Origin: Laccaria trichodermophora
Lineage: Eukaryota; Basidiomycota; Agaricomycetes; Agaricales; Hydnangiaceae
DNA: 64,000 nucleotides
Direction of reading: 5' to 3'
NCBI GenBank assembly: GCA_018417955.1
Contig: JACTVC010000001.1
Location: 2,170,001-2,234,000, forward strand
Part shown: piece after piece, positions 11,719-23,820 of the stretch
How positions within the stretch are numbered: position 1 is the first letter of the stretch
How the letters are laid out: every line of letters starts with the position of its first letter
Made by a program: the position numbers and the translations under genes
The notes under the pieces: model-generated
The model's database searches: none
Told to the model about the DNA's origin: nothing
What the model saw: only the letters and a program-made list of their open reading frames with translations

Positions 11719-14299
11719 TCACCACACCAACCATTCTCCATACATATTCGGACGTTCCCCGCGTATATACGCCTCGAATGTCCTTTTAAGCACTGTCGAC
11801 CAGTCCAAGTCCCGCTTATCACCAACAGACACTGGCAGATCTTGTCGCGGTGAATCAGCATCGTCCGTTGTGGTTTTCCCTCTCAAGGAAGCAGCAGCAG
11901 CAGCTTTCTCAGCCAACGCAGCTCTCCTGAGTGCTGCTTTGGCTTGCTCCTCGCCGTCCTTGAAACGCGGGCCTAGATCAGGGAAGTTGCGAGCTGGGTC
12001 AAAGGGTTTCCACCTGTGATAAAAATGCCCAGACATGTGAGATTGGGGTATGGTGCACAAGGAGACAACACGTACCAGAAGTTGTGGAAGTGGTATGAAT
12101 AAGCACCCCGGAAGAACCCATGGAATCCAAGAGCCTGGGGTGCAGCACTATTTTGTACTGGGGTATCGAAGAAGTCACCGAATCTAGGAATGCAGATCAG
12201 CGAAGAACAGTGCAGTGGGAAAGAAAGGAAGGCTTACTCGGTGAAATAAGGTTGTGGTGGTCGGTCCCGTTGGAAGTTTTCGGTATTGAGCCAGGCCGAA
12301 TCAAACATCGCGTCAGGCAGCCGTAAAAGCAGACCCTCAAGATGGGCATCGGCAGCATAGCGTGAGACTGTCATTGGGTGGAAATCGAGTCCGTTCTTCA
12401 GCGCCGTGCGGAAAAGGAAAGTTCCCAATGCAGAGTTCTTGTTCATGCGCAGCACGGCCGTGTTGTATTTCTCCAACCGTGACCAACGGTAGGCAAAAGC
12501 ACCCTTCCAGCCCCACAATTCTTCCCAGTCACGGAGGAGGATGGTATCAGCATCGAGATATATGCCTCCAAATCGATGGCAGAGGACAAAACGAGCCATG
12601 TCTGAGAGGATGACAGAGAGTCTGTCGTATGACGAGGACGACTTGGATCCTAAACGGCTTTCCAGGTCGTCTTCATCCGTTGATGAGGTGGCATTAGCTG
12701 CAGCGCCCGAACTTGTCGCAGTAACATTCTTTTTCTTAACGCTAATGATGTGACCGCCAGAATTGAACAAGCTTTCCTGCAATGCCCTCCACTCATCCTT
12801 GATCTCGGGAATGCCGTCAAGCTGCTCAGTGGTGTTCCACAGTTTGAATTGAATGACATCCTTAAAGCGGGGATGAAGGAACGGTGCGGCCCATGGGCTA
12901 TTCTTGAGCATAGTGAACATGTCACGGACGGCCGAGGGGTTGGGCACTGCTGCAGCTGGGCCTGGGTTGATCCACATCCAAAATTGAGGACGGCAAACTT
13001 TGGCATCGGAAGGCCAATCGCGCAGGTGAATGCCCGTGTTTTGGGTATAAAGGAATGACATGAGGGCAAGATAGGGCTTATCGGTGAATGGTCCAGTCCA
13101 GAACATATGGTATACGCGGGGGTTTTCTGGATCGCATGGTTGAGGCAACGTTGACGCAGGTCGGTGACGGAGTGGGGAGGATAGAACGACCTGAGGTTCC
13201 CATTCTGCCCCGCGTTTTTTGACCAGGCCTTCGTCGGGGTCAACCTCGCCCTTCTTTTTCGCTACTGCTGGCCGTTGGGCAGAGGGCTGTCGAGGTGGGC
13301 TGACAATCGTTGCTGTAGAATTATTTGGTTGTTCGAGGTATATGTACTTCCAATCGTCCAAGTTGTCCCGTCTCATGCGTTCACCATTGTCTAATCCACC
13401 CCCAATGCGGAGGACTTCCAGGCAATCTCGTACATACTGTCAAAGGAGATGAGCAGATGTGGGTTAAATGGCAACCAGTGCGGTAGCTACCTTTCCTTGT
13501 GAAAAATGACAGTGCTTCATAATCTCATCCATGTCTGCAACACTTCCAGGTACCGGCCGCGGAGGATATGCAACATTTGGGGGCTGACTTTGAATGTCAA
13601 GGTATACGCGGTTGGCGCCTGACCCAAGAGTTTCCGTAACCACGTCGACCGCGCCCGGGGAGCGGTATCGCGAGGGTTTGATGCTCGGTGGCCGTGGCGG
13701 TAGAGCAGGGTTAACGACGGTCTCAGTCATACCGACTTGCAAAGGTACTTTCATACATGTTAGTCTACTACGAACCGAACTAAGCAGGTGCATTGCAACT
13801 CACTAGGGTCATGACTGGGATAATGTCCACTGGCGACCTCCCACTTCCATATCCTCTGCAGATCCTCGCGCCTAAACACGAGCGTCGGCGGTTCTCCGGT
13901 CGAACTGTATTGTTCACTCCAATCTGAGCCTCCAAAACTTTTCGACATTAAAATGACGGTGAGGAAGACGGCTACGCAAGCAAGACCGACAAGTAGCGGC
14001 CCTCGCCTTCTCCTGAGACGCGCGGCATGGAGAGGGTTGAACGGACCAGCATTAGGCACTAAAATGCGCAGCCGCCGTGTTCTAACACCGGGAATGGGAA
14101 GAAGGAGAGGACGTGTCCAAGCGGAAGGATGTGATCGGTGCCGTTCAAGCTTCTCCTCAATGGCAGAAGAATGACTTGGCAGCTCGTTGTTCATGACGGC
14201 GACCAGAGGGTCTTTGTCGAGGTCGATGATGTGGTGGACGTAGTTGGCGACAATCCTGGAAAAACTTGTCCTTGACGTGGAACTACATAGCACAGCCAC
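11719..14299 (-). CDS. Type II membrane glycosyltransferase with DxD motif
   Basis: Five exons (13804..14299, 13491..13747, 12238..13436, 12076..12183, 11719..12013) with introns of 56, 54, 54 and 62 nt give 784 residues. A basic cytosolic head is followed by one membrane anchor at about 100-119 (PLLVGLACVAVFLTVILMS) and a Golgi-luminal catalytic part. Near residue 540, FGGIYLDADTILLRDW carries the DxD metal/nucleotide-sugar site of the Gly_transf_sug (GT32-like, alpha-1,4-glycosyltransferase) families. HFHNFWWKPFDPARNF, made across intron 4, follows. The C-terminus is helical and Ala/Lys-rich. Donor and acceptor sugars cannot be told from sequence. The start could instead be the internal Met at residue 36, because the first 35 residues lack clear family character. 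Confidence 0.82.
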
Positions 14300-14844
14300 A
14301 CAATTTCAATCGACGTGTGGCCCTGTTTTCGCGACTTCAACATCCTCAACCTTGTCCTGAACGATGCTGAAATAAGGTGCTAGAGGCCTATGGATACGAG
14401 AATATCACAGAAGGTTGCCCCCGAGAAGATATAAACGCAAATAAAACAGTATAAAATACCAGCTGGCCCTTGATTTGACTCTAATAACTAATTCACTGTA
14501 CATATCCCAATTTTTTTCCAGCAAATGGGTATAGTCAGTAACCCCGCCAATAATTTGCAATCAACGAGGTTCGCTGGTTCCCAAGTCTTGCCTCGACGCG
14601 CGACGCGTCCCCACGAGGCTATCATCACGTCCTCGGAAGGAAGTCTCAATAATACACGTTTATTCTCTGAATCCTCTTCAATCCTGCCACTCCCTGCGCC
14701 GGTTGGCCTCTTTAATAGCGGACTGGAGATAGTAAGGGAAGGCAGCTCGTAGAGGACTGACTACTCAGACGATATGCACGATGATTAAACATTTTTATAT
14801 CCTGCATATTAGTACTACATGAACCATCCGAGCTGTTTCCGCAA
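14300..14844. promoter_or_regulatory. Gene-free stretch upstream of the glycosyltransferase
   Basis: A 545-bp gap between the glycosyltransferase start and the stop of the next minus-strand gene. A 75-codon frame on the plus strand (14525-14752) has no recognisable content and is left out. The stretch probably contains the glycosyltransferase promoter. Confidence 0.4.
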
Positions 14845-16680
14845 TCAACGGCAAGGCTGGGCGGTCAACGATAAGGCACCATCTTGAAATGGCCATCGTC
14901 TGCGTGCGTCCTCCCGCTCATTTTCAGGAAGCGCCCCAACAAATCGTTCCCTCACAATTGCATTACGGCGAATCGCTGTCTCTAGCTTTTCATAGTCAAC
15001 TACCCCATCTGGTTGAACACCAATCTCTGACACGAGCTGTTCGATTTCTTGGTCGCGCATCCAGACAGAAAGCAGCCGTTCGTTTTCGCTGCGATTTTCA
15101 GCTGTAAACGAAATGGGACATGGGTGATCCGGATCGATCGAGTCCCAGGAGTCGCATATCGTAATCAGACAATTTTCAAAGAATGCCAATCCCTCGTCCC
15201 ATGTCCTCGAAGCCCAGTAGAGCGGCCAGGTGCAGAGCAAAAGAAGCTCTTCATTTGTTCTCTGTTCGTGCAGAGTTGGGTTGAGCTTTTCCGTGAGCAA
15301 TGTGTAGACCTGATAACGTTTGGCAGCTTTCAACTCGTCTTCCGCCTTTTGCTTCTCTACAGCGTCCAGTTCATCAAACGTTTCCGGAAGGACTGGATCC
15401 GGAGCAGCTTTACCAGGTGGCGACGGCCGAGGGACATATTTACCACCGGGATATCCCATGAAGTCGGGAACAGAACCAACGGCCAACAACGGGTCTATGC
15501 AAGCTTCCTGCCAGTCAATAACACCCGCAACGTTGGCCTGGTCGGGCCCGGAGATTAAAATATTCGAGAGATGCAAGTCTGGATGCCACAGGCGGAAAGT
15601 ACACAAATCGGCGCGTGGCACAAGGGCGCTAACGACAAGGGCGTACTTCTCGAGAAGATGGATGTGTGTCTGTGGATCGTTCTCTCCGTCCGAGCGAAAC
15701 AAGGGGCTGTCCTTGGGATGCGGCGTCGCATGGCATCGAAGCCACTGAACCTCGCAATCGATGACCGCCCGGGCATAATCCTCTAAACTATCCCCTGTGA
15801 CGAATCATTAGTTGCTATCTTGCGAAAGGGGTGGCGGACGTACAGGGGCCTCTATCTATCTGCATATTTGCGCGCTCCCCGCGCCAGAACCGCCTGTCGA
15901 CGCTAGGACCAATGCAGAAACCATCGTGGTTGACATTAGCTCCATCCTGGTCTATCAATCGGATGGAGGTTCTTTGAGTTCCTAAAGGCAGGTCTCTTTC
16001 GAAATAGAGGCTTCCCAAGTCGCTGAACTCTGCATCGGTCAGTCGTTTCTCCATCTTGGCCAGGTCTGACGCGAACTGGAACCAGGGTTTGTTGCTGAGG
16101 TTGACCCAGTGGTCATAGAGTTGAACGCCTTGTACCTTTTCCATAATGATGTACTCGGACTTTACTGGAGTGTTCTCAGCTCTAGAACACCAAGAAATAA
16201 CCCGAGGTACGGGTATCCGTAGCATCTCGCGGGCATAACACATTGTTGCGACCTCGCTGGCTGTCGTGAAGTGTGACGGGCCAGCAATTGGGAAAGGAAT
16301 CTTGGCGATGAGTTGGGAACCGTCGTCAAGTTCCAGCTCTAAAATACGATTCGACGTCCCTAAAATAAGTTCAGAAGAGGAGACTCCGTTTGAAGGAGGG
16401 TCACGCACCCTCAGCTAACTTTCGAATACCCACACATGCCGATGCATTTGAAGCCTTCACCGCCTCTGCTATCAAGGCTTGCACGTCGAATACGATGTGC
16501 CTTTGTTGAAGTTCTTCACAAGACTTTAGCACCTGCGGAAGTTCAAGGTCGGCATCACCTACGAGCACCCGCGTTGAACAACCACGTATGAGTAGTATGT
16601 CGAAAGAATTCCTGGTCTAAGCGAATAAACTTCAAGTAAGTTCAATTGGTACAGAACGCACTAGCCGTATAGGCAACCAT
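14845..16680 (-). CDS. Aminoglycoside phosphotransferase (APH)-family kinase
   Basis: Five exons: 16662..16680, 16563..16616, 16409..16513, 15844..16359, 14845..15794. Introns are 45, 49, 49 and 49 nt, and the phase holds to give 547 residues. The short first exons were placed by fitting the family's N-terminal pattern: NQEFFRHTTHTWLF, then LQQRHIVFDVQAL, then IRKLAEGTSNRILELELDDG. The kinase-like core has IAKIPFPIAGP (ATP-lysine region), WHPDLHLSNIL near residue 300 (catalytic HxDxxxxN) and GVIDWQEA (metal-binding Asp, DFG equivalent). Such APH-fold proteins are abundant in Agaricomycetes, and their substrates are mostly unknown; antibiotic resistance should not be assumed. Catalytic residues are intact. 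The first two exons are the least certain part. Confidence 0.85.
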
Positions 16681-16853
16681 AGACTTCGTTTTTTTTTCGT
16701 AAACGACTTAAGCATGGAAGAGAGCATCACACGCGATAGTATTAAGCAGGATCGTTTATAACTTGATTACATAAGCTGCTCTGTTACATCATATGAGATG
16801 ATCTGGATCATGCTTTAGCAGAATTTCTGATTGCATAAAAACTCACTTACGCA
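16681..16853. other. AT-rich spacer
   Basis: A short gap between the APH-like gene start and the stop of the small gene downstream on the same strand. No gene is seen. Confidence 0.4.
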
Positions 16854-17218
16854 CTAGTCCAGCTTTCCATAGACGTCCTTCTCAAGCTCGTTCGCGTCAC
16901 TATCAGGGAAAAGAGCTTGTGTCAATATCTTTGAGTGGGTATCCTTGATCTTCTTGAGTGCAGGGTTTTTGGTGTCTGCTTGCCTTTGCCACACGATGTT
17001 CGTCGACCCATCAGCTAGTGTTTCGTCGCGATCAATGCGAATGTCGTCATCAGCAAAAAGACGATCGCCAGGCCGCTTGCTCTCGACTTTTTTTTTGACA
17101 GACGCGTAGAGCTTGATTGCCTGGTTCTTCTTGAAAAAGGATTTGAAAAATGTGCGTAAGCCTACAAAAATTCTGAGCTCAACCGACTCTGCGACGATGC
17201 AAAACACTTACCGCTCAT
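16854..17218 (-). CDS. 104-residue basic/charged protein with 7-nt first exon
   Basis: Exon 1 is only 7 nt (17212..17218, ATG AGC G). It is followed by a 50-nt intron (GTAAGT to TTTGTAG) and exon 2 at 16854..17161. The product starts MSGLRTFFKSFFKKNQAIKL, has a Lys-rich helix and an acidic middle (LFADDDIRIDRDET), and ends in a charged helix. An in-frame Met inside the intron would give an alternative 117-residue reading, but it requires retaining a perfect intron. No family is recognised. It is the last gene-like unit before repeat-rich DNA begins. Confidence 0.55.
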
Positions 17219-17289
17219 GGTGAGAACTGAAACTCGTTGGGGTGGTGGTACGAAGCCCGCTGCGCATTTTATGGGCACTGCAGAGCCTA

Positions 17290-19125
17290 TACGGACCGAG
17301 ATGGGGGCTTCATTTGCAGATCTAACTCGTCCAAAGAAAGGGAAAAGGGTGATCTATGGGAAGTTTGGTATTGGGCAATACTCTAGCCGGGTGTATCACA
17401 GTAACCAGCATCCGCAATTTACTGATAAAAGGGACGCAGTTGATTTCGTGACACAGGCTGACACTAGAATTAGACTGTGAATGGAAAGGTTGAGATTTTT
17501 TGGGGCGTAAACCCCATAAGTGGACCTTCAAAATCCCTCTGAGCGTGGCTAGAGTGCTCACAAAGCACCTGAGTGCATCAGCAGAACAGAAGGACGCACG
17601 CGTGGAGTCATGACAATGTTCCTAGAGGACAACACTGCCAACAAGTGGGCTTGTAAACTTCCTCCGATAAGAGCACCCACCTAAGGGCATCAGCAAAAGG
17701 ATTGATGCATAGCAGACAAATCACGATGTTCTTTTGACCATGCGCAGAGAATCGAAGACCTGCACATATTTACTCAAGGCGCAACTGGTGACGTGCTGGC
17801 TGCAGCCAATAAATGGGCTTTGGATGGGCTCTCCGGGTTGTTGGCCTTTCTGTGTTGTTTCTGTGGGGGCAAAGTCGTTTAGTATCGTATTGTTTGAGTC
17901 AAGTAAATCCATCGCTTGGGGCACCCCTGCCAGAGTGACCCTGTTCAAGAGATCAGAATTTGAGGAGAGCCTGCAGTCACAAGTAGTGGGGATGAACTCT
18001 AGATCTCTGAGAGTCTCGTGGGCAAAGGCGCCCACAATTTCCTCCACTTCGAAATGTTACGCCTGGGGTCTGTGTGAATTCTTCAACCTTTGCACATGGA
18101 CTCCGAAAGCGAGCTATCGAAGGCTTATTTGAGTTCACACGTTGTCCAAAGAACAGATAGTAGCACCTGGGAGCACAGTGTTGGCAGCCACAAAGAATGA
18201 TCCTGAGGCTGCAATGGGAGATGAAGACCTTGATTCGAGGAAAGTGTGGTCCATAAGCCTTAGACTGGAAGAGCCCCTCGGATCCGTCCTCAAGCTCAAG
18301 GCCTCAAGGCCTCAAGCTCAAGTATTGTACTGGATTGTACCAATTCGATTGATTCAGGCATGCCGCTGCATTGAGTACTTACGGGCCGGCATGGCTGAAT
18401 ATAGTAGTGACGGTGCCTTGGACGGTGCACTACACCATGCCCCCGTGGATTTACGTGATTGAACTGATACGATTAACGACTCTGCCCCCACTGCAGAAGG
18501 GCCGACAACTCGGACAGCCCATCCAAAGCCCATTTATTGGCTGCTGGAAACACGTCACCAGCCGCGCCTTGAGTAAATCCGTGCGGGTCTTCAATTCTCA
18601 ATCGATTCTTGAGCTTGGCCAAAAGAACATCGTGATTTGTCTGCTAACTTGTGCACCATTCCTTTTACTGATGCCCTTAAATCGAAGGAAGTTTACAAGC
18701 CCACTTGTTGACCATGTTGTCCTTTAGGAACGCCGTCATGACTCCATGGGTACGTCCTTCTGTTCTGCTGATGCACTCAGGTGGTTCGCGAGCACTCTCA
18801 GGCTAGCCGCGCTCAGAGGGATTTCAAAGGTCCACTTATGGGGTTAACACTATGTCGTTGCCCCAAAAGATCCGTCAGATGTCACTAAGTCAACTTATTA
18901 GCGGTTCTTTTTTTTGGTTGGATCAGAAAAAAAGCATCAGTAAATTGCAGATGCTCGTTACTGTGATATACTCGGCTGGCGTATTGCCCAATAACTCTAT
19001 AACTCAACTTCCCATAGAGGTGAACGCTGCGCTACTTGGTGATTGATCATTGTCCTGACTCCTTTTTGATCTTCCTTGGTCGGACTCTTGGATGTGCAAA
19101 TGAAACCTCCATCTCGGTCCGTTGT
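17290..19125. repeat. Old, diverged inverted repeat
   Basis: A left arm (about 17290-17900) reappears in reverse complement at about 18495-19125. Examples are the segment with CCATAAGTGGACCTT (17512 on) against AAGGTCCACTTATGG (about 18827 on), AACAAGTGGGCTTGTAAACT against AGTTTACAAGCCCACTTG, and GCCAATAAATGGGCTTTGG against CCAAAGCCCATTTATTGGC. Arms differ by many substitutions and indels, so the duplication is old. The middle (17900-18495) has no gene. The structure resembles a decayed foldback or TIR element; no terminal motif or target duplication could be fixed. Confidence 0.6.
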
Positions 19126-20080
19126 CAAAAGGCTTGAGGTTCTTTCCACCCAGACTGAGCAGGCGGTAGATAGAAGTAAGGCGTCGACTACATATGGTGA
19201 TGCGTATCTACAATGTGACCGTGCCTTGGAGTTGACCATATGTGCCATATCAAAATCCTGGCCGACGGAAACTTCATGTTGAGGAAGCTTTATCGATTTT
19301 CACTTTTGTGGAGTCTCCACAACCATGCAACAACCTTGCCAGTCAGCTGACGAGTCGTCCAAAAGCAACCAGGCTTTGGGTGACTTGTGTTCAACCAATT
19401 TCGCCACGTCTTTTTCCTCATAATTTGCCGTTGGTCGCAGCGAGGTGGACGACAGGAGCTAGATGCCAATCGATTTTCATCACGTTCAACTCACTCGAAT
19501 GCCAGACGAGCTGTAAGGAGCCTGCTAGCCTGAGCTTGCCGTCGACGTTGCTCGAAGGCGCTGGATCGGGGATCCTAAAGCAGCTTATCATCGTCGCAGG
19601 GCATTTGGTTTCTGGACGACCGTTGGCCCTCATTTTCTAAAATGTAATGAAAAGTAAGATTAGGGACTAGGGGTGGTCGTACAGTGCTTATATGTCATCT
19701 TATGTCATACCACTCTTGAGAGGAGGCTGACACGAGAAGGATATGCTGCTGCCAGAGGACACTTGACATCAGCAAAACAACATTACCCTGGTAATGACTT
19801 GTGGTCCCGGTAAAGTCCGAAAATAAATGTCGAGCTTGGGATTACAATGTAAAGTCGAGTAATTTTGGTTGATCCTTTTATTCAAAAGTAACTTGGTCTT
19901 ATGCTGGTATGGTACAATTAAGTTCATGTAAATTAGGTATTCTAAAATCAAGTTGGAACCAAGGTTACAAGGCGAGGGAAGGGAGTCATCATGTTGGTTA
20001 AGAAAGCTGGCAACATTGTTCAAAAATACCTGGCAAGGAATTGAAGTCTCAGGAAAGTATACCTCTTACAAGGATTGAAC
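19126..20080. other. Unassigned repeat-region DNA
   Basis: Open frames of 70-130 codons occur on both strands around 19242-19640 but show no family signature or codon pattern that would support a gene. From 19640 the DNA is AT-rich. I see nothing that can be named. Confidence 0.4.
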
Positions 20081-20150
20081 TCGCGGTTTTGGGAATCAGG
20101 CGCACCACACGATATACAAAGAAAGCAGCCCGTTAGACCATTACATCACA
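20070..20150 (-). pseudogene. tRNA-like remnant (A- and B-box-like sequences)
   Basis: Read on the minus strand, TGTAATGGTCTAACGGG resembles a D-arm/A-box and GCGAGTTCAATCCTTGT forms a 5-bp T-stem (two G-T pairs) with a 7-nt TTCAATC loop. The flanking 7-nt segments do not pair as an acceptor stem, and the spacing between the arms is long. It is therefore a decayed tRNA or the head of a tRNA-derived SINE, not a working tRNA. Confidence 0.35.
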
Positions 20151-20290
20151 CAGTCATTGTAAGGTGTAGTGACACATTTTGATATCATCCCGTGGGCTCC
20201 AGCCGTGAAGAGCAGCTTGCTCGTTCTCGCAACGTTCTCGCCTCATTTTAACAGTATAACTATGGCAATAAAATAAAACATTGGCCAGCT

Positions 20291-20552
20291 CTACAGCTCA
20301 CCATACTCATCTAATGGATCCATATTATCGTCATCTTCCTCACTCCCAATCCCCTTCATGACTTCATCCTCTTCCTTGTCACCCCTCTCACTTTCTTCTT
20401 CCTCATACCCATAATTGTACTTTTCATCATCATTGTCTTCCTCTTCCTCCTCCTCCTCCTCCTCCCCATGGACTATGAATTCTTCTTGTTTCTCAGCTGC
20501 CAGACTATCAGGTTGAGGGCTTTCCTCTTGATCATCGTCACTCTCTTCTCGG
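20291..20552 (-). pseudogene. Plavaka-like transposase remnant: C-terminal acidic end
   Basis: An acidic, Glu/Asp-rich tail (REESDDDQEESPQPDSLAA ... EEEEEEEEED ... MDPLDEYGEL) ends at a stop at 20291. Upstream coding is cut at 20552 by the 5' LTR; the rest resumes beyond the 3' LTR at 46217. With one copy of the 5-bp duplication removed, the frame runs through (DDSAD then REESDDD). Such acidic tails after a GGG(V/I)GH motif are typical of Agaricomycete Plavaka/CACTA-like transposases as I know them. The family name is an inference; the continuity across the insertion is read directly. Confidence 0.65.
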
Positions 20553-20925
20553 TGTAATGGCGTACTAGTATACTCTACTTCCCTTCTTGCATAACCTAGG
20601 ACCATCATATTTACCCATGTTTACTCTACATATATAGCTCCAGGTACAGAATAATAAAGACACTTTGCAACCACAACATATATTACATGTGGACGGAGTC
20701 ACCCCTTTTCTGTATGGCTAGGCAGCCTTATGCCTCCCCTCCGGGATACAAGAGTCCTGCGCCGGGTGACCGCGCCCCAGTTCCTGGGTCACAGGATAAT
20801 CTCAACGTGGTGACACCTTGCGGCACCACATCACTTTCTCTCTCTCGCGTACCCTGGATCTTTTCCACCACTATCTCACACTCACGCCTTCATCGAGAAG
20901 TCCTGATTCGCCCTTCGGTTTCACA
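20553..20925 (+). repeat. 5' LTR of the 25.7-kb element
   Basis: 373 bp, TG...CA ends, nearly identical to 45844..46216. It contains an AATAATAAAGACAC segment that may act in 3' end formation. It is followed by ATGGTGGGGGCACC, shared with the related LTR at 50414-50779, which probably includes the primer-binding site. Confidence 0.92.
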
Positions 20926-22641
20926 ATGGTGGGGGCACCACGGACTTCATCAAGATGAAGTCCCAGAGTGTGAAGACTTGGGGAAACTACATAAGGCAAG
21001 TCTGATTGACAGATCCTGTCAACTCATGACGCCTTCCAGAATTCCCGACTCCCAAGTAAACCTAAACCTTAACACTGGTGAGAAAACCGTTGACCACGCC
21101 TCACATGACGCTCCCACACCCTCGTCAGCACAAGTACCTGCTGCTTTTGAGGGCAACAGCCCAGCATCTCCCTTGCCCACGTTAGTGCAAATACCCGCCG
21201 CTTTCAAGGGTCAGGACTCGGTTATGACAGACAACAGCTCACAGTCTTCAATAACCCTGACAACGTCAAGAAAACAATCTCTCCCAATCTACACAAGCTA
21301 TGCCCGCTACAGTTGCACGAAGAACCGCCATCGTCAGGACCTTGAAGACCGGAATCCCACCTCACAGCGGAGCCAAGCAGTCGTATTCCCCAACGAATTC
21401 CCATTCAGACATTACCGTATCGCCCATGCAAGTCCTCGATTGGGCAAAGATGAGTCAACCATCGACCCAGCCAGCCAATTCATCCCGGAAACCTCGTTAG
21501 CGCGAAATCTCGCAGCTTTCGAGGGTGACAGCGCCACTTGGCTGTTCGACAAATCCTCAACCTCAACTACTCTGGGTGAAGAGGAAGCAACAAACCACCC
21601 AGATACGATGGACAACGACTCTATGTCTCCCATACCCACGATAGTGCGAATACCTGCCGCTTTCGAGGGCAATGACCTGTCTAGGATGAACGCCAATTCC
21701 GCGCCCTCCGTGCCCACGATAACGCGGTTGCCTACCGCTTTCAAGGGTGACCATGCAACTTCCACGAGACTGACTCTACCAACCAACACGAGTGATGCCT
21801 GCTGCAGTTGTGCGAGGAACTGCCCTTGCCAAGTCCTTGAAAGCCAATCCACTCTGGGGACCTTGTTAGCGCGAAATTTCGCAGCTATCGAGGGTGACTA
21901 TATCACTCGGTTGATTGAAGACCCCTCATCCCCAACCATTCTATATGAAAATGAGCCAACCGTCGTACCAACCCATCAGTCCACCCCGGAAACCTCTTTA
22001 GCACAAGTCCTCGCAACTTTCGAAGGTAGCTACATCACTCGGCTGATCGACGATTCCTCGTTCTCAACCTCTCTGTGTGAAGTTGAGCCAATCAATCCCA
22101 TACCCTCGATAGCGCGAACAATCGCTGCTTTGGAGAGCAATGATTCAGCTATGACGGACAACGCCTCTTCACCCTCTCTACCCATGTTAGTGTGTACATC
22201 TGCTGCTTCCAAGAGTAACCACCCAAACCTGATGGATGACCTCTCCATGCCTCTTACATCTGACATTTCGGAAGATAATGTAGTAGCTATGAGGAGCAAT
22301 GACCCGGTGCCTCCCGTGCTCACGACAGCATTCTTATCGACGGCCATATCACCTGGGAATTCCCCTCCTGTCATTGCCCTAATCACCAATCGCCACCATT
22401 TAAACCAGGTGTCTGTGAACAGACCACTTCATTGTCCTATTCGATGAAATGGACAACCTACGCTTCCGGTGACAACTGCCACAAGATTGAATTCCGCATC
22501 ACCAACTGTTCCACTAGTCGCGAAATCGTAGCATTGATAAGATCTAGGGAAAGGGGGAAGGGAGTGTCGATGACAGAGGGGCCTGCACGAATACCTGCTG
22601 CTTTCGAGAGCAATGGCGCCAGCCCTAGCTGTAAGAATTGA
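20926..22641 (+). pseudogene. Gag-like ORF with degenerate IPAAFEG repeats
   Basis: An open frame running out of the LTR continues to 22447; a second frame, 22432-22641, continues the same character after a shift. A plausible start is around 21029 (MTPSRIPDSQVNL). The product is Ser/Thr/Pro-rich and contains about eleven copies of a short motif related to (V/I)PAAFEG(N/D), spaced 30-60 residues apart. No zinc knuckle is visible. A GKGVSM motif near 22555-22570 is shared with the gag-like frame of the related element at 51420-51440, which supports a gag role. The frame stops at 22641, just before unrelated AT-rich DNA. Confidence 0.6.
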
Positions 22642-22649
22642 CCAAATTG

Positions 22650-23820
22650 TGTTGAACCTGTCCACTTTTCTCTATTGTGTAGAGCATGGATATGTCCACT
22701 TGCGAAAAAGCAAAAATGTCCACCACCCATTTTAATTCCAAAAATGTTTCTCAAAAATTCCACCTATAATAAAATATACCCCTAGAATAGGTTTTCTGAA
22801 AGAATATGGTTCTACAGCATCTATTTTTAGCCTCAGTTTCTTTCTGAATATTTGTAAATCTAAATATAGCTCAGATGTGTTTTATGATTAAAATTTCTCA
22901 GAAATGTACATCCTGGATCAGTATTGATGACTTATATGTTTTCCTATATGTTTTGTTTTGCCAAAGATCATCCAGATATGTTTTTCTTGGGATTTGGTAT
23001 ATTTGTGATTTATTACAAATCTAAATATAGCTTAGATGTGTTTTATGATTGTAAATATAGTACATCCAGGATCAGCATTGATGACTGGTATGTTTTCCTG
23101 TATTCTGTGAATGTTTTGTTTGCTTAAAGAGCATTCACATATAGGATCCAGAATGTTTGTGATTTATTACAAATCTAAATATAGCCCAGTTATGTTTTAT
23201 GATTTAAAATTGTCAGAAATGGTACATCTTGGACCAGTATTGATGACTGGTATATTTTTCTGTATTCTGTGTATGTTTTCCTTGCCAGAGGAGCATCCAC
23301 ATATGTTTTTTCCATGTCAAAATCCTTCTAAAAAAGGTGCACTTCACCAGAATGCTCCAATTGTGATAATTCTCATTTTTCTCTCTCAAATCTTGTGTTA
23401 CAGCTACTCAGAGCTACCAAGTGATGTAGAAATATATTTCTGATTTTTTAAAAAACTTTCCACCTCAATCAGAGATGTCGAGATGATGGATGCAGAAGTC
23501 ATGTTCCGGATGACCTTTCTGTTCTTCAAGGCTTCTAGGTAACAAATAGCCGTCAACAAAGGCAGTTTCTGAGAGGAAAATCAGAAAAGTATGCTTTGGA
23601 GGGTGTCATTCAAATTATTGATGCTCTTGAGTTCATATTTCTTCAGTTGCAACTGATTTGTGTCATGTAGTATGTATTTTGTACTTCAATCCAGCAGTTT
23701 TTCGGATGGATGGCTCAGGTTCAAGCTGGATGACGTTGCCAAAGCTGTTGCCACATAGATACAAATAGTTGCCTTCATGTGCCCAGAGCCTCAAATCGAG
23801 TTTAAAAATATTTTTACTAT
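22650..23820. repeat. AT-rich insert with about 155-bp tandem repeats
   Basis: From about 22846 to 23310 a unit of roughly 155 bp is present three times, each with TTACAAATCTAAATATAGC or a close variant (absent the palindromic prefix in the first), TGTTTTATGATT, and ATTGATGACTGGTAT. The first copy is the most degenerate. The rest of the stretch (23310-23820) has no gene I can support. It separates the gag-like ORF from the first tyrosine-recombinase element. Confidence 0.6.

Noticed and set aside
17217..17480. 87-codon plus-strand frame
   Set aside because: Overlaps the start of the small minus-strand gene and runs into the diverged inverted repeat; no recognisable content.
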